From contig JAMWBP010000014.1 of the NCBI GenBank assembly GCA_023819365.1, forward strand, positions 1 through 9,146: a stretch of 9,146 nucleotides of DNA, in the 5' to 3' direction. Every line of letters starts with the position of its first letter. Position 1 is the first letter of the stretch. This document shows positions 1-5,514 of this stretch, in pieces. The position numbers were made by a program, and so were the translations under genes. This DNA comes from Candidatus Omnitrophota bacterium (lineage in GTDB: Bacteria > Ratteibacteria > UBA8468 > B48-G9 > JAFGKM01). Under the pieces are notes generated by a model. It saw only the letters and a list, made by a program, of their open reading frames with translations, ran no database searches and had not been told where the DNA came from.

Positions 1-1
1 C

Positions 2-1513
2 ATTAAAGAAAACCCTGGTGCTCCTGATATTGATTATGCCCGCCTTCTTTATGCTGTCAATCTTCTCTACCTTGAAGATGTAGATAAATCAATACAATCC
101 CTCAATCTCATTGTCAAGAAAAAACCTGAATCTGAATTTCTCAAAGATGCTATGTCATACCTTATACTGGCATATCTAAAAAAAACTGATTTAATATCTG
201 CTATCTCTTTATATTCTGAATATAAAAACAGATTTTCTCCTGACAACTTCCTTGAAAGTCAGATCTCACAGGTGATATTTTCAACGGCAATGGTTCTATT
301 TAAAGAGGGAAATATTAATAAAAGCAGAGAACTTTTTCATCTCATCTCCACTGACTTTATATCGTCTGAATATCTGCCTGAGACATTATATTATGAGGGA
401 CTGACATATTATCAGGAAAACAACTTTGATAAAGCAGCAGAACTTTTAAAAAGTGCATTAGAACTCGCTGATAAGATAAGGCATAAAGAGATTATTCCGG
501 ATATATGCCTGAAGTTAGGGGACTGTTTTTTCAATAAGAAGGACTACACTACCGCAGAATACTTTTTTAACAGGGTGAGGCAGGAATTTCCTGAGACCAT
601 ATATAGTGTGTGGGCATCCTTCCAGTTGGCCCTTATTGAAAAAAGAAGGGGGAACTTTGAAAAAGCTGTTTCTCTCCTGGAAGGGTTAAAGACCAGTGAG
701 GAAGAGGATATACACTTCAGGGTACTTTCTGAACTGGCAAATGTAAAGATGCTACAGGAAAAATGGAATGAGTCAGAGGTATATCTTAAAGAGATAACAG
801 AACTACAACAGGATAAATACCTTGGAGAGGTCTATCTTAAACTTGGCTTTGTAAACTTTAATATGGGTGAATATGATGATGCTATAATCTATTTTAAAAA
901 AGCCCTTGAAATGTCTTCCAGTGAGCAGACAAAAGAGGGGGCATATTTCTGGCTTGGCTATACATATTATATAAAGAACCTTTTTGACGACTCTATGAAA
1001 ACCTGGGATAGATTAAGAATAGAATTTCCTGAGAGTGGATATATCCATGAGATACTTTTCTTCACGGGTAAAAGATATTATGAATTGGAGAATTATGCTG
1101 AAGCAGACAGATATCTTTCTGAACTTACTACAAAATTTCCCCAAACGCCTTTCTATGAGACATCAATTGCAATGCTTATAAACAGTAAGATAAACCAGGG
1201 GAAATTTAATGAGGCGATACAACTCTGTGAGGTATTCCTTGAAAAAAGAAAAAGTGAAACAATCTCTTTTCTATATGGCAAGGTGCTTTTTCTTCTCAAG
1301 GACTTCAAAAAAGCAAAGGATGTCCTGGAAAAACTTCAGAGCGTTAAACCATCGGAAAAGGTGGAAGCAACATATTATCTCGGCTGGATATATGAGAAAC
1401 AAGGGGAGATAGAAAAAGCACAAGAAAAGTATCTTGAAGTCATCACCTTCTTTTCGGACTTTCCTGACTGGGTAAGGAAGGCAGAGGAAAACCTTAAACA
1501 TCTGAAGAAATGA
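2..1513 (+). CDS. Tetratricopeptide-repeat protein, 5'-truncated by the window edge
   Basis: The frame is open from base 2 with no stop, so the first in-frame ATG (152) is an internal methionine; about 503 residues are visible. The protein is almost wholly built of TPR-type helical hairpins of about 34-37 residues, at least ten of them. Recurring cores include YYEGLTYYQENNFDKAAELL, LKLGFVNFNMGEYDDAIIYF and YYLGWIYEKQGEIEKAQEKY, often ending in a hydrophobic-F-P turn (QEFP, IEFP, TKFP). No catalytic motif is visible. TPR arrays of this kind bind proteins or peptides; BamD- and YbgF/CpoB-like periplasmic proteins are relatives in architecture. Its stop overlaps the start of the outer-membrane barrel gene by 4 nt (ATGA), and the TonB energy system follows. 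I infer a periplasmic scaffold or lipoprotein working with the barrel, but any signal peptide lies outside the window, so location is unproven. TPR fold is sure; function is not. Confidence 0.9.
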   Translation: MKENPGAPDIDYARLLYAVNLLYLEDVDKSIQSLNLIVKKKPESEFLKDAMSYLILAYLKKTDLISAISLYSEYKNRFSPDNFLESQISQVIFSTAMVLFKEGNINKSRELFHLISTDFISSEYLPETLYYEGLTYYQENNFDKAAELLKSALELADKIRHKEIIPDICLKLGDCFFNKKDYTTAEYFFNRVRQEFPETIYSVWASFQLALIEKRRGNFEKAVSLLEGLKTSEEEDIHFRVLSELANVKMLQEKWNESEVYLKEITELQQDKYLGEVYLKLGFVNFNMGEYDDAIIYFKKALEMSSSEQTKEGAYFWLGYTYYIKNLFDDSMKTWDRLRIEFPESGYIHEILFFTGKRYYELENYAEADRYLSELTTKFPQTPFYETSIAMLINSKINQGKFNEAIQLCEVFLEKRKSETISFLYGKVLFLLKDFKKAKDVLEKLQSVKPSEKVEATYYLGWIYEKQGEIEKAQEKYLEVITFFSDFPDWVRKAEENLKHLKK

Positions 1514-2931
1514 AGATAAAATCAGTTTTAACTCTTATCTGGATATCACTGGTACTCAATGGACTCTCTCAGGAAATAAAACTGCCTGAAGAAAGGATTA
1601 CAGGAGAGGACATTCGGATTGAAAAGACACGGATATTCCTTTTATCTACCCCTTCGTTCAATATCACAATACCTGAAATCCGAGAACCTATTGGAGAATT
1701 GGAAGAAGGTATAACAGAATGGAAAACTTATGAAGGTTATGTCTCATTCACCCTGGGAAGTTATGATACTGCGAAAAACACACTTTTCTACCATTCCACA
1801 ACAGAGAAATTAGAGTATCTTTTTGATTTAGAAACCCTGTTATCCAGTGGATACAGAGACAATAGCCAGAGACAGAAGACAGGGTTTAACTTTCAGAGGA
1901 ACTCTTTAGACAGTAAACTATCATTTGGACTTTCACAGGGTTCTATAGGACTTCCTGGCCCGGAAGATTATCCTTTTAATATAGAAAGGGATTTTCTATC
2001 TTTTAACACAGGGTTTTCTTTCGTAAAAAGCCAGGACTTTATACCATCTATAAGCCAGTGCTTTTACAGGATAGATAATACGGATGAAATAAACTTTACA
2101 ACTCTGAAACTTTTAATAGATAAATATTCTTTAATGTTTGAAACAGGTATAGAAAGGTATGATGTCTTTGATGAGGGTTTTTCCACCACATCCTTTTATC
2201 AGTCCATACATAAAAAACTGGAAAGATTGAATATTGGCGGAACATTAAAAGTAATAGAAAGATATGGAGTTAGATTTCTCCCTTCACTTACATATAATAT
2301 CAACGAAGACATTACACTAAATCTGATAAGTACATACATAATTCCAGACCTTTACAGAGATATTATATCTGACGAATATAAGGAGATAATGGGATATAAT
2401 TTTGCCCCTGAAGAAGAATATAAGGCCTCCCTTGTCTTCCAAAAAAAATTCACAGATACATATATGTGTCTTGACATATCTTTATCTTACAGAGATAATT
2501 TTTATGGATGGAATGATAAGGACGGAAACGGTCTTTTTGAGCCATATCCTCAACAGTACTGGCAGGCAGGTGTCAACTTTGAAGTTCAGCATACCCTTAC
2601 AGATTATATAAAGTGGTTTTTCAAGGGAGAAAAGAGGTTTTTATCAGAAGATATAGATTTTTATCCGGAAGAGGTATTTGACACAGGACTTACAGTAAAC
2701 TATAAAAAATCAAGAGGGAAGTTATGGCTTTCTTATACAGGGGAAAGGAGATTTTTAGGAAAGGAACTGGAAAGTACTCCAGTTATCAATACAGAGATAG
2801 TTTTTACAAAAGAAAAACTATTGGAATTGGGTATAATGTTTTATAACATTACAGATAGAAATAACTTTAAGGTGCCTGGATATCCTGCAGAAGGAAGAAA
2901 TATAATGTCATTTATAAGGTTTTTCTTTTAA
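1510..2931 (+). CDS. TonB-dependent-receptor-like outer-membrane beta-barrel without plug domain
   Basis: 473 residues. Residues 1-20 look like a Sec signal peptide (MKIK basic start, hydrophobic stretch 6-17, likely cleavage after LNGLS). The mature part is rich in alternating aromatic/polar beta strands, starting about residue 74 (YEGYVSFTLGSYDT). It ends like a TonB-dependent receptor: an FYNITDRNNF strand, then GYPAEGR at 457-463 and a last strand finishing in FFF, the C-terminal aromatic signature used by the BAM insertion machinery. No plug domain (normally about 120-150 residues before the barrel) can be recognised; only about 53 residues lie between signal peptide and first strand. 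A loop DKDGNG (336-341) resembles an EF-hand-type calcium loop. It overlaps the TPR gene by 4 nt and is followed 17 nt later by exbB, so it is probably the transporter or partner powered by this TonB system. The substrate cannot be told from sequence. Confidence 0.8.
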   Translation: MKIKSVLTLIWISLVLNGLSQEIKLPEERITGEDIRIEKTRIFLLSTPSFNITIPEIREPIGELEEGITEWKTYEGYVSFTLGSYDTAKNTLFYHSTTEKLEYLFDLETLLSSGYRDNSQRQKTGFNFQRNSLDSKLSFGLSQGSIGLPGPEDYPFNIERDFLSFNTGFSFVKSQDFIPSISQCFYRIDNTDEINFTTLKLLIDKYSLMFETGIERYDVFDEGFSTTSFYQSIHKKLERLNIGGTLKVIERYGVRFLPSLTYNINEDITLNLISTYIIPDLYRDIISDEYKEIMGYNFAPEEEYKASLVFQKKFTDTYMCLDISLSYRDNFYGWNDKDGNGLFEPYPQQYWQAGVNFEVQHTLTDYIKWFFKGEKRFLSEDIDFYPEEVFDTGLTVNYKKSRGKLWLSYTGERRFLGKELESTPVINTEIVFTKEKLLELGIMFYNITDRNNFKVPGYPAEGRNIMSFIRFFF

Positions 2932-2937
2932 CCTAAC

Positions 2938-2945
2938 GGAGGGTG
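2938..2945 (+). promoter_or_regulatory. Ribosome binding site of exbB
   Basis: GGAGGGTG lies between the barrel gene's stop and the exbB ATG, with about 6 nt between GGAGG and the ATG. It supports the start at 2949 and independent re-initiation within the operon. Confidence 0.75.
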
Positions 2946-2948
2946 TAG

Positions 2949-3581
2949 ATGAGTTTATGGAATCTTGTTGTTAAGGGTGGGGTTATAATGATACCCATAT
3001 TTCTTGCCGGAGTACTGACACTGGCAATAGTCATTGAACGGCTGCTCTCATTGAAAAATGCTGAGATAGACAATGAAAAATTTATAAAAGAGATAGAAGA
3101 TCATCTGAAAAGAAGAAAGATAAAAGAGGCACTGCAGTTATGTGAAGACCAGGACAAGCCTGTTCCGAGGGTGATAAAGGCAGGACTTTTGAAATCAGAC
3201 AGAAGCAGGGAAGAGATAAAAGAGTCAATAGATGATGCTGCAAACCATGAGATACCTGTTCTTGAAAAATACTTAGGAATTATTGCAACCATTGCTACGA
3301 TAGCACCTCTATTAGGACTTCTTGGTACTGTTACAGGACTGATAAAGGCATTTATGGTGATAGAAGCAAAGGGTGGACTTGTAAATCCAGGAGAACTTGC
3401 AGGTGGCATATGGGAGGCACTTGTTACAACTGTCGCAGGACTTACTGTTGCCATCCCTGCATATTTAGCGTATAACTATTTCGTAAGCAGGGTCAATAAT
3501 ATAATCCTCCAGATGGAAAAAAGTGCTACGCGGCTGATAGATATACTTTTCTTTTTGAAGTCAGAAGAGGAGGAAATATAA
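2949..3581 (+). CDS. exbB: ExbB/TolQ-family proton channel subunit
   Basis: 210 residues, the normal short length of the ExbB/MotA/TolQ family. Three membrane segments are visible: about 10-30, 107-135 and 153-178. Between the first two is the charged cytoplasmic region (about 31-105). Family hallmarks are IAPLLGLLGTVTGLI (118-132) and the segment GIWEALVTTVAGLTVAIP (153-170), which line the proton path. ExbB forms a pentamer around an ExbD dimer in the inner membrane and uses the proton-motive force to drive TonB. A clear GGAGG site precedes the start, and exbD follows after 2 nt. TolQ of a Tol-Pal system is the alternative. The adjacent tonB and receptor-like barrel, and the absence of tolB or pal here, favour ExbB. 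Confidence 0.93.
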   Translation: MSLWNLVVKGGVIMIPIFLAGVLTLAIVIERLLSLKNAEIDNEKFIKEIEDHLKRRKIKEALQLCEDQDKPVPRVIKAGLLKSDRSREEIKESIDDAANHEIPVLEKYLGIIATIATIAPLLGLLGTVTGLIKAFMVIEAKGGLVNPGELAGGIWEALVTTVAGLTVAIPAYLAYNYFVSRVNNIILQMEKSATRLIDILFFLKSEEEEI

Positions 3582-3583
3582 AG

Positions 3584-3988
3584 ATGAGATTTCCACGGCA
3601 TTACTCAATTATAAAGGGTGATTTGAATATTGCTCCTCTAATAGATGTTGTCTTCCTTCAACTAATATATTTTATGCTTACATCAAGTTTTATTATGCAG
3701 CCGGGTATAAAGATTAATCTACCTCAAGCGACAACCTCTGAAACAATAACTGAAAAAGAGGTACTTGTAAGTATAACGAAAGAGGGGGCTATCTTTTATA
3801 GAGATACCCCTTTAACAATGGAACAACTGGAAAAGACATTACAGAATTTAGTAGCAGTCAACCCTGACAGAGTATTAATCATTAAAGGAGACAGGAAGGC
3901 AGAACATGGAGTTGTTGTAGGTGTAATGGATATAGCAAGAAGGACAGGCATAAGTAAAATTGTTATAGGAACAATACCTGAATTTTAA
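3584..3988 (+). CDS. exbD: ExbD/TolR-family biopolymer transport protein
   Basis: 134 residues, typical for ExbD. A short cytoplasmic N-terminus leads into one membrane helix (about 17-37). The helix carries the invariant proton-handling aspartate D21 in IAPLIDVVFLQLIYFM. The periplasmic domain (about 41-134) includes the family segment RVLIIKGDRKAEHGVVVGVM. ExbD forms the rotor-like dimer inside the ExbB pentamer and passes energy to TonB. An AGGAGG site (3568-3573) sits in the end of exbB, 10 nt before the ATG; exbB and exbD are separated by only 2 nt, so they are surely co-transcribed. TolR is the less likely reading, for the same context reasons as for exbB. Confidence 0.93.
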   Translation: MRFPRHYSIIKGDLNIAPLIDVVFLQLIYFMLTSSFIMQPGIKINLPQATTSETITEKEVLVSITKEGAIFYRDTPLTMEQLEKTLQNLVAVNPDRVLIIKGDRKAEHGVVVGVMDIARRTGISKIVIGTIPEF

Positions 3989-3992
3989 AACA

Positions 3993-4676
3993 ATGGTATG
4001 GAAAAACCATCTTTTGCTGAAGACATTTATCGTGAGTTTGTTAATACACATAACAGGGATTTCTATCTTTTCACTTATCCTACCGGTAGCAGAAAAGAAG
4101 ATACAACCTATAGAGGTATCACTTCTTCCTATAAGTATGGCACCTATGAAACCATCAACAGAGGTAAAAAGTGTATCGCTTACAACTCCAGAAATATCTC
4201 CAGGAGAAGAAATTGTAGTAAAGAGAAAGAAAGAGATTATGCAATTCTCTTCTCAAGAAATTATAGGACTGTCAAAGGTTATTATGCCACCGGAGATACT
4301 ATCTACCAGATTTGAATTTCCTGAAATTAAAATACCAGAAATAACTTCTTTTAATATCAAAACTACTTTTTCAGAAGAGAAATCTGCCGGTTCTGATATT
4401 GAGATAGAAGGACCTGCTGGAGAGAGAACCCTCATTTATAAAGAGCCAGTGGACTATCCAGGATGGGCGATAGAAAGATCATTAGAAGGTATTATAAGGA
4501 TAAAATTCTGGGTTGACCCTGATGGAAAGATTGTACTTACAAACATCATTACATCATCAGGTTATCCAGATCTTGACCTTTACACAGAACAAAAATTAAG
4601 AAAATGGGTTTTTGAGGCAGTAAGGACAGATAAACAGGCATGGGGATTAATAACATTTAGATTTTATTTAAAATGA
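3993..4676 (+). CDS. tonB: TonB family energy transducer
   Basis: 227 residues. The N-terminal anchor (about 9-31) has S15 and H19 in SLLIH, the same i/i+4 Ser-His pair that E. coli TonB uses to couple to ExbB-ExbD. Residues about 35-150 form the periplasm-spanning linker; instead of the usual Lys-Pro/Glu-Pro repeats it has scattered P-E-I elements (PEIS, PEIL, PEIK, PEIT). The C-terminal TonB domain (about 151-227) shows the expected YPGWAIERSLEG, FWVDPDGKI, TSSGYPDLD and KWVFEAV elements. This domain grips the TonB box of outer-membrane receptors. The gene lies 4 nt after exbD, with no clear Shine-Dalgarno motif, so translation is probably coupled. It overlaps the next gene by 4 nt. Confidence 0.9.
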   Translation: MVWKNHLLLKTFIVSLLIHITGISIFSLILPVAEKKIQPIEVSLLPISMAPMKPSTEVKSVSLTTPEISPGEEIVVKRKKEIMQFSSQEIIGLSKVIMPPEILSTRFEFPEIKIPEITSFNIKTTFSEEKSAGSDIEIEGPAGERTLIYKEPVDYPGWAIERSLEGIIRIKFWVDPDGKIVLTNIITSSGYPDLDLYTEQKLRKWVFEAVRTDKQAWGLITFRFYLK

Positions 4677-4906
4677 TAAAAATAGAGATAAATCTTGCAG
4701 TGGTTCTTTATTTAAGCATCAGTATTCTTATACTTTTCATATGGATTTTCTTTGACTACAGGAAAGATAAAAGGGTGAAAGAAGATAATTATAATACCCT
4801 ATGGCAGTGCCCGATATGCCTTCATATATATATAGATAGCCGTGCAGAAAACATATCCAGGTGTCCAAGATGCAACACTCTTCACAAAAGAGAAGAAAAG
4901 GTGTAA
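4673..4906 (+). CDS. Small membrane-anchored zinc-ribbon protein, function unknown
   Basis: 77 residues. One hydrophobic helix (about 8-28) is followed by a basic stretch (DYRKDKR), so by the positive-inside rule the rest should lie in the cytoplasm. The C-terminal half carries CPIC (46-49) and CPRC (64-67), two CxxC knuckles 14 residues apart, which form a typical rubredoxin/zinc-ribbon metal site. I do not recognise a named family. The start overlaps the tonB stop by 4 nt (ATGA), so it is translationally coupled to tonB and belongs to the operon. A structural zinc site for a protein contact, or a regulatory accessory to the TonB complex, are possible roles; neither is shown. The reading frame is convincing because of the overlap and the paired cysteine motifs. 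Confidence 0.75.
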   Translation: MIKIEINLAVVLYLSISILILFIWIFFDYRKDKRVKEDNYNTLWQCPICLHIYIDSRAENISRCPRCNTLHKREEKV

Positions 4907-4935
4907 AATATAAAAAGAGATAATTCTCTCTCTGA

Positions 4936-4946
4936 AAGGAGATGAT
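4936..4946 (+). promoter_or_regulatory. Strong ribosome binding site of the winged-helix gene
   Basis: AAGGAGATGAT matches 10 of 11 bases of the ideal anti-16S complement AAGGAGGTGAT and sits directly before the ATG at 4947. It is much stronger than the sites of neighbouring genes and fixes the start. A short AGAGA-TAAT-TCTCT inverted repeat (4916-4929) lies just upstream. Confidence 0.75.
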
Positions 4947-5153
4947 ATGATAACAGAAATAGGAATAGTTGCAGGAGAAATATGGCAGTATCTTGAAAAA
5001 TACAATGAGGCGACACTTTCCCAGATTGCACAGGCAATAAAAAGGGAAAGGGACATCGTAATGTTAAGTTTAGGATGGTTAGGAAGAGAAGGACACATCC
5101 TGATTACAAAAGAAGGGGATGAATACAGAATAACCTTCCGGAAGAGAGAATAA
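4947..5153 (+). CDS. Small winged helix-turn-helix protein (DUF2582-like)
   Basis: 68 residues, nearly all one winged-helix fold. Helix 1 is IGIVAGEIWQYLEKY, helices 2-3 are TLSQIAQAIKRERDIVMLSLGW, and the beta wing covers about 49-66 (GHILITKEGDEYRITFRKR). The opening IGxxAGxIWxYL and the MLSLGWLGREG segment match my recollection of the DUF2582 winged-helix family, small proteins with no enzymatic domain. DNA binding is plausible but no target is known. It lies 40 nt after the zinc-ribbon gene with its own very strong ribosome binding site, so it may share the tonB operon or be expressed at a higher level from the same message. No transcription terminator is evident after it. Confidence 0.8.
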   Translation: MITEIGIVAGEIWQYLEKYNEATLSQIAQAIKRERDIVMLSLGWLGREGHILITKEGDEYRITFRKRE

Positions 5154-5277
5154 CCAAGAGTAGCAGATATAGAGGAATTGTCATGATATGGTAGAAGTGA
5201 GATATGAGAAGTAAATCAAAATTGTTCACTTTTAAGTTATTTATAGTTTCAGATTTCGGATTTTAAATTTATTATTC
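5154..5277. other. Non-coding gap before tRNA-Gln
   Basis: This AT-rich stretch has no coding signal. A promoter for the tRNA would be expected here, but I see no -35/-10 pair with proper spacing; TATAGT (5242-5247) is the best -10 candidate, without a convincing -35. No U-tailed hairpin closes the upstream operon. Confidence 0.5.
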
Positions 5278-5351
5278 TGGGGGATCGTCTAATGGTAGGA
5301 CACGAGACTCTGGATCTCGGCGTCTAGGTTCAAGTCCTAGTCCCCCAGCCA
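5278..5351 (+). tRNA. tRNA-Gln (anticodon CUG), CCA encoded
   Basis: A full cloverleaf can be drawn. The acceptor stem TGGGGGA pairs with TCCCCCA over 7 bp. The D arm is GTC/GAC. The anticodon stem CGAGA/TCTCG encloses the loop CTCTGGA, with T33 and anticodon CTG. The variable loop is 4 nt, and the T arm CTAGG/CCTAG encloses TTCAAGT. The discriminator is G and the CCA tail is encoded at 5349-5351. The U1-A72 first pair and G73 are hallmarks of bacterial tRNA-Gln recognised by GlnRS. It reads CAG codons. A minus-strand open frame across this gene is spurious. Confidence 0.96.
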
Positions 5352-5396
5352 GATATTCCCTATCTTCTGTCAACCTATTCCCATGCGTGCTTCTGC

Positions 5397-5422
5397 CAGA
5401 ATAAATGGGCTTTGTTATTCTG
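5397..5422. repeat. Perfect 8-bp inverted repeat downstream of tRNA-Gln
   Basis: CAGAATAA (5397-5404) and TTATTCTG (5415-5422) are perfect reverse complements around a 10-nt loop. The right arm TTATTCTG also occurs at 5272-5279, where it runs into the first bases of the tRNA gene. It could help tRNA 3' processing or termination, or be a leftover of a duplication. No T-run follows it. Confidence 0.5.
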
Positions 5423-5502
5423 ATATACGCCAGAAAAAGACCCCTACTCTGGATTAAAGAGTGGATTGAGTTTGCAGGCAAATTTCATCTAATAAATTAG
5501 TA

Positions 5503-5511
5503 TGATAAAAT
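5503..5511 (+). promoter_or_regulatory. Possible extended -10 promoter element of hypB-hycI
   Basis: TGATAAAAT fits the TGn-TATAAT extended -10 pattern (one mismatch in the hexamer). No good -35 is present. Transcription would start near 5518, just inside the longest frame (ATG at 5515). That would make the ATG at 5557 the usable start. Confidence 0.35.
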
Positions 5512-5514
5512 ATT

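Larger units (their letters stand above)
5352..5514. other. Non-coding gap between tRNA-Gln and the hypB-hycI fusion
   Basis: No gene is seen. The stretch holds the inverted repeat at 5397-5422, a second hairpin at 5444-5464 (CTACTCT/AGAGTGG, one T-G pair, 7-nt loop), three GCCAGA words (5348, 5395, 5429) and an extended -10 element at 5503-5511. Neither hairpin has a U-tail, so neither is a classical terminator for the tRNA. Confidence 0.5.

Noticed and set aside
3101..3454. Minus-strand open frame opposite exbB
   Set aside because: The exbB frame is conserved and explains the sequence; the antisense product has no family features and no ribosome site was seen.
3998..4315. Alternative plus-strand frame beginning MEKPSF within tonB
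   Set aside because: The overlapping frame at 3993-4676 has the TonB anchor, Ser-His pair and C-terminal domain; this frame has no recognisable features.
2949..4676. Tol-Pal system (TolQ/TolR/TolA) as the identity of the three membrane genes
   Set aside because: No TolB or Pal gene is present, the third protein has a TonB-type C-terminal domain, and a receptor-like barrel is adjacent.
4799..5098. Minus-strand open frame spanning the zinc-ribbon and winged-helix genes
   Set aside because: Both plus-strand genes here have motif or ribosome-site support; this frame crosses their boundary and has no support of its own.
5444..5464. Hairpin CTACTCT/AGAGTGG considered as a tRNA terminator
   Set aside because: No U-rich tail follows, so it does not fit an intrinsic terminator.
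5272..5481. Minus-strand open frame of 69 codons
   Set aside because: It is the reverse complement of the tRNA-Gln gene and its flank; the peptide is the familiar false product obtained when tRNA genes are translated.
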